From: Micrococcus sp023147585
Lineage (GTDB): Bacteria; Actinomycetota; Actinomycetes; Actinomycetales; Micrococcaceae
Assembly (NCBI RefSeq): GCF_044872765.1
Contig: NZ_CP085253.1
Span: 1,426,001-1,490,000 of the forward strand
Direction: 5' to 3'
DNA: 64,000 nucleotides
Part shown: positions 15,970 to 24,123 of the stretch, in pieces
Numbering within the stretch: the stretch's first letter is position 1
Layout of the letters: each line of letters begins with the position of its first letter
Program-made: the position numbers and the translations under genes
The notes under the pieces: generated by a model
Told to the model about the DNA's origin: nothing
Seen by the model: the letters and a program-made list of their open reading frames with translations, nothing else
Database searches by the model: none

Positions 15970-16258
15970 AGGACCTCGACAGCGCGCACCGTCCCGTCCG
16001 CGCAGCGCCTCGAGCGGGGCGGGGGCGGTGGCCATGTCCTCGTCCGAGCGGACGGGGACGTTCAGGAGCACCCAGAGCAGCGCCGTCGTGACCAGGGTGA
16101 TCGAGGTGACCTTGCGCAGGCAGCCCTTCGCCGAGGCCCACATGGAGGTGAGCACGGTGCGGGCACGCGCATCGCGATCAGCAGCACGTAGACCGGCAGG
16201 CTCGGCCGGTCACGTCGCGCTCGCGCAGCGCGCGGGTCACGGGGAGAAGGAGGGCCAT
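15970..16258 (-). pseudogene. Possible decayed small membrane protein gene
   Basis: The 500-base stretch 15895-16396 holds no convincing intact gene. On the minus strand a start at 16258 reads MALLLPVTRALRERDVT and stops after 26 codons. Two further frames carry hydrophobic segments: SLPVYVLLIAMRV, then ITLVTTALLWVLLNVPV followed by acidic residues. This looks like one membrane protein split by two frame shifts, but a genuine short ORF or chance in GC-rich DNA is not excluded. 16303-16396 shows nothing recognisable. Confidence 0.3.
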
Positions 16259-16283
16259 GGGGTCCTCGCCTGGGGTGCCGTGC

Positions 16284-16302
16284 CCCGGACCGGCGGTCCG
16301 GG
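16284..16302 (-). terminator. GC hairpin downstream of the HisC-type gene
   Basis: CCCGGACCG and CGGTCCGGG (9 bp around one G) form a strong hairpin 95-113 bases past the stop of the minus-strand aminotransferase. There is no T-run, so a terminator role is only plausible. Confidence 0.35.
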
Positions 16303-16396
16303 ACGCTCGGTGCCGTCACCGGAATGACGTCTGACGGGCGTGAGCTACGGGGGGCCTTACTCCCCTCGGCGGCGACGCGCACCTCCCCCGATCGAC

Positions 16397-17527
16397 TCAG
16401 GACCGGAACGCGCGCGCCACCTCGAGGAAGCGGTCGTTGGCCTCGACCTCACCCATCGTGACGCGGACGCCCTCGCCCGCGAACGCCCGCACCGAGAGCG
16501 CTCGGGCCTGGGCTGCCTCGGCGAACGCGGCGGTCTGATCACCCAGCGGCAGCCACACGAAGTTGGCCTGGGTCTCGGGCACGTCCCAGCCGGCCTCCTG
16601 CAGCGCGGCGACGACGCGCACGCGCTCGTCCACCACGGTCTGCACGTGGCCGAGGACCTCGTCCAGGTGCTCGAGCGAGGCGACGGCGGCCTGCTCGGCG
16701 AGCGTGGAGACGGCGAAGGGCACGGCCACCGTGCGCAGCGCGGAGGTGATCTCCGGGTGGGACACGGAGTAGCCGACACGGAGGTTGGCCAGGCCGTGGG
16801 CCTTGGAGAAGGTGCGCAGCACCACCACGTTGCGGTGCTTCCGGTACATCTCCAGGCCCTTGACGGCGTCCTCGTCCCGGATGAACTCCACGTAGGCCTC
16901 GTCGATCACCACGAGGATGTGGGAGGGCACCTTCGCCAGGAAGTCCTCCACCTCGGCCGTGGTGAGCGCCGGGCCGGTGGGGTTGTTCGGGGTGCACAGC
17001 AGGATCACGCGCGTGCGGTCCGTGATGGCGTCCAGCATGGCCGGCAGGTCGTGTCGGTGGTCCGCGGTGAGCGGCACCATGACGTCCTTCGCGCCGGCGC
17101 TGCGGGCCACGATCGGGTAGGCCTCGAAGGAGCGCCACGCGAAGATCACCTCGTCCGGCTCGGTGCCCTCCCCCTCGCCCGCGAAGGCGGTGATGATCTG
17201 GGACAGCGCGCCCAGCGAGCCGGCGCCGGTGACGATGTCCTCGGCCGGGACGTCCAGGTGGGGGGCCAGCTTCTCACGCAGCTCCGTGGCGAGCGGGTCC
17301 GGGTAGCGGCACAGCAGGCTCGGGGCGCCCTCGACGCCGGCCACGATCTCGTGCACGCGCTCCACGACGCCCGGCACCGGGGCGAACGGGTTCTCGTTCG
17401 AGGAGAGCTTGTAGGGGGCGAGTCCGGGGACGGCCACGGGCGGCTTGCCGGCCGCGTACGGCGGCAGCTTGCCGACCTTGGCGTGGGCACGGACGACGGC
17501 GGGGCTGGGCTGAGCGGAGTCGGTCAT
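16397..17527 (-). CDS. Histidinol-phosphate/aromatic aminotransferase (HisC/Pat family)
   Basis: Predicted 376 aa fold-type I aminotransferase. Seen: YKLSSNENPFAPVPGV, TPNNPTGP, VVIDEAYVEF and the PLP lysine in RTFSKAHGLANLRVGY. Actinobacteria carry a HisC-like enzyme (Pat) that transaminates Phe/Tyr; the position among aromatic catabolic genes favours that role, but no his genes flank it and specificity is not decidable here. TATCCT ends seven bases before ATG 17527, so the message is probably leaderless. The IclR gene lies upstream in the same direction, 30 bases away. Confidence 0.9.
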   Translation of the reverse strand: MTDSAQPSPAVVRAHAKVGKLPPYAAGKPPVAVPGLAPYKLSSNENPFAPVPGVVERVHEIVAGVEGAPSLLCRYPDPLATELREKLAPHLDVPAEDIVTGAGSLGALSQIITAFAGEGEGTEPDEVIFAWRSFEAYPIVARSAGAKDVMVPLTADHRHDLPAMLDAITDRTRVILLCTPNNPTGPALTTAEVEDFLAKVPSHILVVIDEAYVEFIRDEDAVKGLEMYRKHRNVVVLRTFSKAHGLANLRVGYSVSHPEITSALRTVAVPFAVSTLAEQAAVASLEHLDEVLGHVQTVVDERVRVVAALQEAGWDVPETQANFVWLPLGDQTAAFAEAAQARALSVRAFAGEGVRVTMGEVEANDRFLEVARAFRS

Positions 17528-17557
17528 GTGGCACAGGATACGGCGGTGACGAGGCTC

Positions 17558-18328
17558 TCAGCCGTCGCCGAGGGCGGCCGCCACCCGCTGAGCGGCGGCG
17601 GACAGGCGGGCCCCGATCGCCTCGAGGTCCTCCGCCCGGGTCGCGAAGACGACGGCGAGCGCCGCCGGGAACTGGCCCCGCACCGCGAGCGGCACGGCCA
17701 CCGAGGACACGCCGGTGATCACCTCGTCGCGGCTCGAGGCCCAGCCGCGCGCGCGGGCGCCGGCGACCTCCGGACGTTCGGCGCCGTCGTCGTGCGAGCC
17801 CACCCCCTGCCCGCCCTCGGCGCGGCGGGCGCGCTGCGCGGCCCACTCCGCCTCCGGCATGGCGGCCGCGAGGGCGATGCCCGGCGCGCCGACCCCCAGC
17901 GGGTGGCGCGTGCCCGGCCGCTGGGTCACGAGGTTGCCGCGCGGGGGCTCCACCGTGGCGAGGGTGAGGCAGTCCGCGCCGTCCCAGACCACGAGGAAGG
18001 CGGTCATGTGGAGGTCGGCCGAGACGGAGGTGAGCTCGGGCAGGGCCGCGGCGCGCAGGTCCGGCTCCACCCGGCCCGCAAGCACCGCGAGGCCCGGGGC
18101 GACGAGGACGCGGCCGGCGTCGTCCCGGCGCAGGAGGCCGTGCTCCTCGAAGGTGCGGAGCATGCGGTAGGCCACCGAGCGGTGGACGCCGAGGCCTTCG
18201 GCGAGCTCGGCGATGGTGGGCGGCGTGGGCGCCTCGGCCACGGCCTCGAGCATCGTGAGCGCACGGGAGAGGGTCTGCGACGGCGCCTCGGCGCGCACGG
18301 GGCGGGAGCGGGACGTCTCGGGGGGCAT
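17558..18328 (-). CDS. IclR-family transcriptional regulator
   Basis: Predicted 256 aa. N-terminal winged helix (about residues 20-80: TIAELAEGLGVHRSVAYRMLRTFEEHGLL) and C-terminal IclR effector (GAF-like) domain with ITGVSSVAVPLAV. An Ala/Gly/Asp-rich insertion (about 165-200) interrupts the effector domain. AAGGAG precedes ATG 18328. The gene is divergent from the flavin monooxygenase gene, with two operator-like repeats between them, so the regulator very likely controls that gene in response to its aromatic substrate (inference). Confidence 0.92.
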   Translation of the reverse strand: MPPETSRSRPVRAEAPSQTLSRALTMLEAVAEAPTPPTIAELAEGLGVHRSVAYRMLRTFEEHGLLRRDDAGRVLVAPGLAVLAGRVEPDLRAAALPELTSVSADLHMTAFLVVWDGADCLTLATVEPPRGNLVTQRPGTRHPLGVGAPGIALAAAMPEAEWAAQRARRAEGGQGVGSHDDGAERPEVAGARARGWASSRDEVITGVSSVAVPLAVRGQFPAALAVVFATRAEDLEAIGARLSAAAQRVAAALGDG

Positions 18329-18421
18329 CGTGCGCTCCTTCGCTCAACGGGGCCGGGCGGAACGGGGTGGACGGACCGCGCCGGGGCACACCGGACGGCG
18401 TGTGGGCGCCCCCACGCGGGG

Positions 18422-18450
18422 TTGTGAAGCCGGTCACGCCCGCGTACAGT
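18422..18450 (+). promoter_or_regulatory. Promoter of the flavin monooxygenase gene
   Basis: TTGTGA (18422-18427), a 17-base spacer and TACAGT (18445-18450). The predicted start near 18457 leaves a leader of about 83 bases containing both IclR-type repeats. Confidence 0.6.
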
Positions 18451-18463
18451 CTGCCACAGGCGT

Positions 18464-18498
18464 GTTCCCTCTGGGAACGACGCGTTCTCTGAGCGAAC
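18464..18498. promoter_or_regulatory. Two tandem IclR-type operators
   Basis: Site A GTTCCCTCTGGGAAC (18464-18478) is a perfect 6-3-6 inverted repeat. Site B GTTCTCTGAGCGAAC (18484-18498) keeps the GTTC...GAAC ends. They start exactly 20 bases apart, about two helical turns, just downstream of the predicted promoter. Confidence 0.7.
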
Positions 18499-18539
18499 AG
18501 GCGCCGGGTGCCATCCTCGGCCGCAGCGAAAGGTCTCCC

Positions 18540-20453
18540 ATGCTGTTCCACCACCACGGCTACGTCTCCACCGATCCCCGCGTCCAGCCCGCCGCCGGCA
18601 CGGGCCTCACCCGCCCCGCCGAGCTGCCGGACGAGATGGACGTGCTGATCGTCGGCACGGGCCCCGCCGGCATGATCGCCGCGGCCCAGCTCGCGATGTT
18701 CCCGGACGTCCACGCCCGCATCATTGAGCGCCGCCCGCACCGCCTCGAGATCGGCCAGGCCGACGGCATCCAGGCCCGCTCCGTGGAGACCTTCCAGGCG
18801 TTCGGATTCGCGAACCAGATCATCGACGAGGCCTTCGACCTCACCTCGATGGCCTTCTGGAACCCGGACCCCGAGAACCCGGCGGACATCGTCCGCACCC
18901 AGCTCGCCGAGGACGACCCGGAGGGCGTCTCCGAGTTCCCGCACCTGATCGTGAACCAGGCGCGCATCCTGGACTGGTTCGCCGAGTTCATGATGAACGC
19001 CCCGGCCCGCATGGCCCCTGACTACGGCTGGGCCTTCGAGTCCCTCGACGACTCCGGCACCGGCGCGCACCCCGTCTCCGTGACCCTGCGCCGCACGGTG
19101 GACGCCGAGGGCAACGCCCTGGAGAACCCGGAGGACGGCGAGCTGCGCACCGTGCGCGCGACGTACGTGGTGGGCGCGGACGGCGCCGGCTCGCGCGTGC
19201 GCAAGGCGATCGGCCACTCCCTCTCCGGCGACGCCGCCAACCACGCGTGGGGCGTCATGGACGTCCTCGCGGACACCGACTTCCCGGACATCCGCACGAA
19301 GTGCTCGATCCACTCGCAGGCCGGCTCGATCCTCCACATCCCCCGCGAGGGCGGGCACCTGTTCCGCATGTACGTGGACCTGGGGGTGGTGCCGGAGGGC
19401 GACGGCCACACCATCCGCAAGACCCCGCTCGAGGAGGTCATCAAGCGCGCCCAGGCGATCCTCCACCCCTACCGCCTCGACGTGAAGGAGACCGCCTGGC
19501 ACTCGGTGTACGAGGTCGGCCACCGCCTGACCTCGGGCTTCGACAACCGCGAGCGCGTGGGCCAGCCCACCGTGTTCCTGCTCGGCGACGCCTGCCACAC
19601 CCACTCCGCGAAGGCCGGCCAGGGCATGAACGTGTCCATGCAGGACGGCTGGAACCTGGGCTGGAAGCTCGGCCACGTCCTCTCCGGCCGCGCACCCCAG
19701 GAGCTGCTCGCCACCTACGCGGACGAGCGCAAGGACATCGCCAAGAACCTGATCGACTTCGACAAGGAGTGGTCCACGCTCATGGCGAAGCCCGTCTCCG
19801 AGCTGGGTGATCCGAACTACGTGGCGGAGTTCTACACGAAGACCGCTGAGTTCCCTGCGGGCTTCATGACCCAGTACCAGCCGTCCATGCTGACCTCGGG
19901 CACCGCGCACCAGGACCTGGCATCCGGCTTCCCTGTGGGCAAGCGCTTCAAGTCCGCCCTCGTGGAGCGCTCATGCGACACCAACGTGAAGCACCTGGGC
20001 CACCTGCACCGCGCGGACGGCCGCTGGCGCGTCTACGTGTTCGCGGACTCCGCGTCCCCCCGTTCAGCGGACTCGCAGGCGGCCGCCTGGGCCCGGGCGA
20101 TCGCGGAGGACCCGCAGTCCTTCCGCAACCGCTTCACCCCGCCCGGCGCGCCCGAGGACACCGTGTTCGACGTCAAGGTCGTGTACCAGCAGCAGCAGTC
20201 CGAGTTCGACTGGACCGACGCGCCCGCCGTGTTCGTGCCGACCACGGGCCCGCTCGGCCTGCGCGACCTGAACAACGTGTTCGCCACGTGCCGGCCCAAG
20301 CACGGCGAGGACGTCTTCGAGGCGCGCGGCATCAGCCGCGACGGCGCCGTCGTGGTCGTCCGCCCGGACCACTACGTGTCCGGCGTCTTCCCGCTGGACG
20401 CCCCCGCGATGGTGAACGAGTTCTTCGCGGGCGTGCTGTCCGACCGGGCCTGA
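18540..20453 (+). CDS. FAD-dependent aromatic monooxygenase (MobA/phenol hydroxylase-like)
   Basis: Predicted 637 aa, matching 3-hydroxybenzoate 4-monooxygenase (MobA) and phenol 2-monooxygenase in length and architecture. Rossmann FAD motif VLIVGTGPAGMIAA (Gly39-Gly44), YVVGADGAGSRVRKAIG (DG motif), FLLGDACHTHSAKAGQGMN (GD motif) and a C-terminal thioredoxin-like domain ending GVFPLDAPAMVNEFF. It hydroxylates a phenolic ring using NAD(P)H and O2. The substrate could be 3-hydroxybenzoate or another hydroxy-aromatic acid; ring-cleavage genes for protocatechuate are not in the window. AAAGGT lies before ATG 18540. It is controlled from the divergent IclR region. Confidence 0.9.
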   Translation: MLFHHHGYVSTDPRVQPAAGTGLTRPAELPDEMDVLIVGTGPAGMIAAAQLAMFPDVHARIIERRPHRLEIGQADGIQARSVETFQAFGFANQIIDEAFDLTSMAFWNPDPENPADIVRTQLAEDDPEGVSEFPHLIVNQARILDWFAEFMMNAPARMAPDYGWAFESLDDSGTGAHPVSVTLRRTVDAEGNALENPEDGELRTVRATYVVGADGAGSRVRKAIGHSLSGDAANHAWGVMDVLADTDFPDIRTKCSIHSQAGSILHIPREGGHLFRMYVDLGVVPEGDGHTIRKTPLEEVIKRAQAILHPYRLDVKETAWHSVYEVGHRLTSGFDNRERVGQPTVFLLGDACHTHSAKAGQGMNVSMQDGWNLGWKLGHVLSGRAPQELLATYADERKDIAKNLIDFDKEWSTLMAKPVSELGDPNYVAEFYTKTAEFPAGFMTQYQPSMLTSGTAHQDLASGFPVGKRFKSALVERSCDTNVKHLGHLHRADGRWRVYVFADSASPRSADSQAAAWARAIAEDPQSFRNRFTPPGAPEDTVFDVKVVYQQQQSEFDWTDAPAVFVPTTGPLGLRDLNNVFATCRPKHGEDVFEARGISRDGAVVVVRPDHYVSGVFPLDAPAMVNEFFAGVLSDRA

Positions 20454-20463
20454 CCCGACCGGC

Positions 20464-22137
20464 TCAGCGGCTGCGCGGCGTGCGGGCGATCTCCTCGGGC
20501 GCCTGGCTGACCACCCCCGCCCGACGCCGCGCGTCGGCGTCCTCGACGCTCCGCCGCAGGCGCACCGTCCGGCTGGAGAGCACGGCGCCCGTGGCCAGCC
20601 CGGCGAGCGCGGCGTGCACGCCGGCCACCTCGGCGCGAGCGGCGGGGTCGGCGGCCTCGAAGTCCTCGATCATGCGGGTGTAGTCCCCGAGCGCGTGGGC
20701 ACGGTCCAGGTCAGTCCCGACGGCCTCCGCATCCTGTCCCAGGCGCGAGGCGAGCCCGGGCAGGTCGTGGGGGTCCAGCCGGTCCGGCCCCAGCCGCTCG
20801 AGCCCGTCCTCCCATCCCGCCTCGGACGAGGTCCCCGGGGCGAGCAGCGCGGGTGCCTCGTCCGGCCCCTCGGGGTGGAAGGTGACGGTGGCCCGCTGGA
20901 GGCCGAGGGGGTTCGGGCCGCCGTCGGCCGCGGTGTAGAGGTCACGGTCCGTGGCGAACTCGAGGATCGGCACACCGGCCGGCGCGGACTGGTTCCCGTT
21001 CGGCGCACCCACGGTCATGACGCCGCGCACCGAGTAGGCCTGGGAGAATCCGGGATCGTCCGCGAGGTTGACCGCGTGCACGCCGCCCTGGCTGTACCCG
21101 GCCAGCAGGAGGTCGGCGCCCGTCGGCACGCCCGCCGCCGCGAGGGCCTGCGCGATGCCGGACGCCGTCCGGCGCGAGTCGTTCCCCAGCGCGTCGAGGT
21201 TGCCCCCACCGTCCGCCCAGTTGTCCAAGCGATGCTGCGGCAGCAGCCCCTCCTGGGTGCCCGGCAGGCCCACGAGCCACACGTCCGCGCCGTCCGCGCC
21301 GCGGATCCGGGTGACGGTCACCGCGCCCTCGCCGTCGCTGTGCCGCGGGATGAGGTGCGCGACCTCGGACAGGTGGCCGGTGAGACGCCGGGGCGCCTCG
21401 AGGTGGTCCACAGGCTCCCCGGCGACCTCGAGGGGATCAGCGTTCGTGGGGTCCAGGAGCGGGTAGACCTCGGCGATGAGCCGCCACGCGGCCGCGGGCG
21501 TGAGGCGCAGGCTGGGGTCGATGTCCCCCAGGCGGTCCGCCGCCCACTCGAGCTCACCGCCCAGCTCCCCCACGGCGCACTGCCCCGCCACCCAGTCCCG
21601 CACGGGCCCGCCGAATCCACCGATGGCCGCGATGCCCCCGTCCACCGCCGTCCCCACGGGGAGGCCGAGCAGCTGGGCCAGGAGCGCCTCCCCCACGACC
21701 TCCGTGCCCGCACGCACGAGGAACTCCGCCTCCTCGACGGACAGGCCGTCCGCCGCCCGCGCCTCGAGCGCGGCTCCCAGCACGGCCGCCCGCGGGTCCT
21801 CCGCGTCCATGACGCCGGCCGCCCCCTGCTCGGCCCGGCGGTACGCCTCCGCAGCCCGCCGCAGGTCCTCCCGGTTGCGGGCGAGCGCGTCCGTCAGGCC
21901 CTGGAGACGGCGGGCGCCCTCGCGCAGCGCCTCCCGCAGGCGGGCCGCCACGCCCGGGCCGGAGGCGGCCCGGTCCACGAGGGACGCCGCGTGCTCGGCG
22001 TGGAACACCAGGACGCGGGTGACGTCCGCGGCCTCGCGGAACCGCTCGGCGGCCGCGTCGATGCCGTCCAGGTCCGCGTAGACGGACCCCGGACCGCCCT
22101 GGGTGCTGAAGCGGACCACGCCTCCCACGCCGCTCAC
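20464..22137 (-). CDS. Helical-N-terminus alpha/beta hydrolase
   Basis: Predicted 557 aa. Residues about 15-125 are Ala/Arg/Glu-rich helices (AAERFREAADVTRVLVFHAEHAA...), reminiscent of WXG100/LXG-type export helices. Residues about 220-450 contain an alpha/beta-hydrolase core with nucleophile motif LLLAGYSQGGVHAVNLADD and VMTVGAPNGNQ. A charged tail follows. GTG 22137 overlaps the stop of the coiled-coil gene upstream by four bases (GTGA), so the pair is coupled. A surface or secreted lipase/esterase is possible, but no signal peptide is visible and no type VII secretion gene is near. Function unknown. Confidence 0.75.
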   Translation of the reverse strand: MSGVGGVVRFSTQGGPGSVYADLDGIDAAAERFREAADVTRVLVFHAEHAASLVDRAASGPGVAARLREALREGARRLQGLTDALARNREDLRRAAEAYRRAEQGAAGVMDAEDPRAAVLGAALEARAADGLSVEEAEFLVRAGTEVVGEALLAQLLGLPVGTAVDGGIAAIGGFGGPVRDWVAGQCAVGELGGELEWAADRLGDIDPSLRLTPAAAWRLIAEVYPLLDPTNADPLEVAGEPVDHLEAPRRLTGHLSEVAHLIPRHSDGEGAVTVTRIRGADGADVWLVGLPGTQEGLLPQHRLDNWADGGGNLDALGNDSRRTASGIAQALAAAGVPTGADLLLAGYSQGGVHAVNLADDPGFSQAYSVRGVMTVGAPNGNQSAPAGVPILEFATDRDLYTAADGGPNPLGLQRATVTFHPEGPDEAPALLAPGTSSEAGWEDGLERLGPDRLDPHDLPGLASRLGQDAEAVGTDLDRAHALGDYTRMIEDFEAADPAARAEVAGVHAALAGLATGAVLSSRTVRLRRSVEDADARRRAGVVSQAPEEIARTPRSR

Positions 22138-22586
22138 ACCCCCGCCACGCTCAGCAGTGCGGCCCGGGCGGACTCCTCCACCTGGCGGATCCGCTGCTCG
22201 GCGGCGAGCCGGGCGTCCTCAGCCTCCCGCTCGGCCGCGGCGAGCAGGGCCAGCCACTCCTCGGCGGAGGCGACGAGCGCCCCCGCCTCGGCCAGCAGCG
22301 CCTCGGCCCGGGCCAGGTGCTCCCGCGCCGCGCTCGACCGCCACTCCACCTCGAGGGTCGCGCGGATGATCCCCTGCGCCGCCAGGAGCTCCCGGAGCAG
22401 CCCCTGGAGGGGATCCCACGCCGCGCGCAGCACCGTAGCGGCCCCCAGCGCGTCCTCGAGATCGTCCTGCGCGCCGCTGAAGCGGCCGGCGAGGGACGCG
22501 ACGACGTCGTCCAGGCCCACGGCGCGCAGCAGCGGGACCGGGGAGGGAGGGAGGAGGGGCGCGGAGATCAGCTCGGCGACGGGCAT
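22134..22586 (-). CDS. Small coiled-coil protein paired with the hydrolase
   Basis: Predicted 150 aa, almost all alpha-helical, with Ala/Glu/Leu/Arg heptad character from about residue 25 (DVVASLAGRFSGAQDDLEDAL) to the end (AAEREAEDARLAAEQRIRQVEE). TACCGT ends six bases before ATG 22586, a leaderless start. The stop overlaps the hydrolase GTG. The size and position suggest a WXG100-like partner or chaperone for the helical N terminus of the hydrolase, although no WXG motif is evident (EEWLAL only). No assignment can be made from sequence alone. Confidence 0.7.
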   Translation of the reverse strand: MPVAELISAPLLPPSPVPLLRAVGLDDVVASLAGRFSGAQDDLEDALGAATVLRAAWDPLQGLLRELLAAQGIIRATLEVEWRSSAAREHLARAEALLAEAGALVASAEEWLALLAAAEREAEDARLAAEQRIRQVEESARAALLSVAGV

Positions 22587-22696
22587 GGCCCCACGGTAGG
22601 GAGGGCGCGCGGCCACGTTCCCCGGGCGAGGGGCCGGCCGGGGACGGGGGCCCGTGCGTCGTGACCTGTGCAGGAGGAGCCGGGCGGGCGGGGGTG

Positions 22697-22746
22697 TTGA
22701 CCCACCTCACACCCTCCCCTATCCTGAACGAACGGTCAGTAATTCG
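22697..22746 (+). promoter_or_regulatory. paaA promoter with PaaR-type operator
   Basis: TTGACC (22697-22702), 17 bases, TATCCT (22720-22725), then GAACGAACGGTCAGTAATT from 22726, covering the predicted start. This is the clearest sigma-70-type promoter in the window. The operator shares GAMCGNNCGGTCNGT with the paaJ, paaZ and permease promoters and TCAGTAATTCG with the paaI promoter. Confidence 0.85.
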
Positions 22747-22809
22747 ATCCGCCGCGCGCGGACCCCGGCCACGGACCATCAGCCCGCACTCTCACGTGAG
22801 GTGAACCCC

Positions 22810-23817
22810 ATGACGCAGACCAGCTCGACCACCCCCCTGGCCTCCGTCCCGTCCCCCGAGGATGCGGCCGGCCAGGAGAACTTCGATCGCCTGATCGCGG
22901 AGGACTCGCGCATCGAGCCTCGCGACTGGATGCCCGAGGCCTACCGCAAGTCCCTGACCCGCCAGGTCTCCCAGCACGCGCACTCCGAGATCATCGGCAT
23001 GCAGCCCGAGGCCAACTGGATCACGCGCGCCCCCTCGCTCAAGCGCAAGGCCATCCTCATGGCCAAGGTGCAGGACGAGGCCGGCCACGGCCTGTACCTG
23101 TACTCGGCCGCCGAGACCCTCGGTACCCCGCGCGACGTGCTCAACCAGCAGCTGATCACCGGCCGCGCCAAGTACTCCTCGATCTTCAACTACCCGGCCC
23201 GCACGTGGGCGGACATGGGCGCGATCGGCTGGCTCGTGGACGGCGCCGCGATCTGCAACCAGGTGCCGCTGTGCCGCGCCTCCTACGGCCCGTACGGCCG
23301 CGCGATGGTGCGCATCTGCAAGGAGGAGTCCTTCCACCAGCGCCAGGGCTGGGAGATCCTCTTCGAGCTCTCGAACGGCACCCCGGAGCAGAAGCAGATG
23401 GCCCAGGACGCGGTGGACCGCACCTACGGCCCTGCCCTGCAGATGTTCGGCCCGCCGGACGCCGACTCCCCGAACTCCCAGCAGTCGATGGCGTGGAAGG
23501 TCAAGCGCTTCTCCAACGACGACCTGCGCCAGCGCTTCGTGGACATGATCGTCCCGCAGGCCGAGGCCCTCGGGCTGACCCTGCCGGACCCGGACCTGAA
23601 GTGGAACGAGGAGCGCGGCCACTACGACTACGGCCAGCTGGACTGGGAGGAGTTCAACGCCGTGATCAAGGGCAACGGCCCCATGAACACGCAGCGCCTG
23701 GCCCGCCGCATCCAGGCCCACGAGGACGGCGCCTGGGTCCGCGAGGCCGCCGCCGCCTACGCCCGCCGCCAGGCCGAGCAGCACGCCGCGGCCGACACCC
23801 AGCTGATCGGAGCCTGA
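22810..23817 (+). CDS. paaA: 1,2-phenylacetyl-CoA epoxidase subunit A (catalytic)
   Basis: Predicted 335 aa, the di-iron oxygenase subunit that epoxidises the CoA-bound phenyl ring. The carboxylate/His di-iron ligands lie in KVQDEAGHGLYLY and ICKEESFHQRQGWEIL. ATG 22810 follows GAGGTG and matches PaaA N termini; the open frame upstream runs into the promoter. It is first of paaABCDE, separated from paaB by three bases. Confidence 0.97.
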   Translation: MTQTSSTTPLASVPSPEDAAGQENFDRLIAEDSRIEPRDWMPEAYRKSLTRQVSQHAHSEIIGMQPEANWITRAPSLKRKAILMAKVQDEAGHGLYLYSAAETLGTPRDVLNQQLITGRAKYSSIFNYPARTWADMGAIGWLVDGAAICNQVPLCRASYGPYGRAMVRICKEESFHQRQGWEILFELSNGTPEQKQMAQDAVDRTYGPALQMFGPPDADSPNSQQSMAWKVKRFSNDDLRQRFVDMIVPQAEALGLTLPDPDLKWNEERGHYDYGQLDWEEFNAVIKGNGPMNTQRLARRIQAHEDGAWVREAAAAYARRQAEQHAAADTQLIGA

Positions 23818-23820
23818 TCC

Positions 23821-24123
23821 ATGACCGAGAACACCTCCGCCTCGAACGAGTGGCCCCTCTGGGAGGTCTTCGTCCGCGCGAACCGCGGCCTCTCCCACGT
23901 GCACGCGGGCTCGCTGCACGCCCCGGATGCCACCATGGCGCTGCGCAACGGCCGTGACCTCTACACGCGCCGCAACGAGGGCACCTCCGTGTGGGTCGTC
24001 CCCGCGGACGCGATCGCGGCCTCGGACCCGGACTCCAAGGGCGGCTTCTTCGAGTCCGCCCAGGGCAAGTCCTACCGCCACGCCACCTACTACCAGAAGT
24101 CCGAGGGGGTGCCCCACCTGTGA
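23821..24123 (+). CDS. paaB: Phenylacetyl-CoA epoxidase subunit B
   Basis: Predicted 100 aa. The small structural subunit bridging the PaaAC heterodimers: EWPLWEVFVRANRGLSHVHAGSLHAPD is the typical start, with Tyr/His-rich VPADAIAAS and SYRHATYYQKSEGVPHL at the end. Its stop overlaps the paaC GTG (GTGA), so translation is coupled. Confidence 0.96.
   Translation: MTENTSASNEWPLWEVFVRANRGLSHVHAGSLHAPDATMALRNGRDLYTRRNEGTSVWVVPADAIAASDPDSKGGFFESAQGKSYRHATYYQKSEGVPHL

Noticed and set aside
18540..20453. Naming the flavin monooxygenase gene mobA outright
   Set aside because: The fold and length fit MobA, but phenol 2-monooxygenases look alike and no substrate-specific context is present.
20464..22586. 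A type VII secretion locus
   Set aside because: No EccC, EccD or WXG100 gene is present; only helical character suggests the link.
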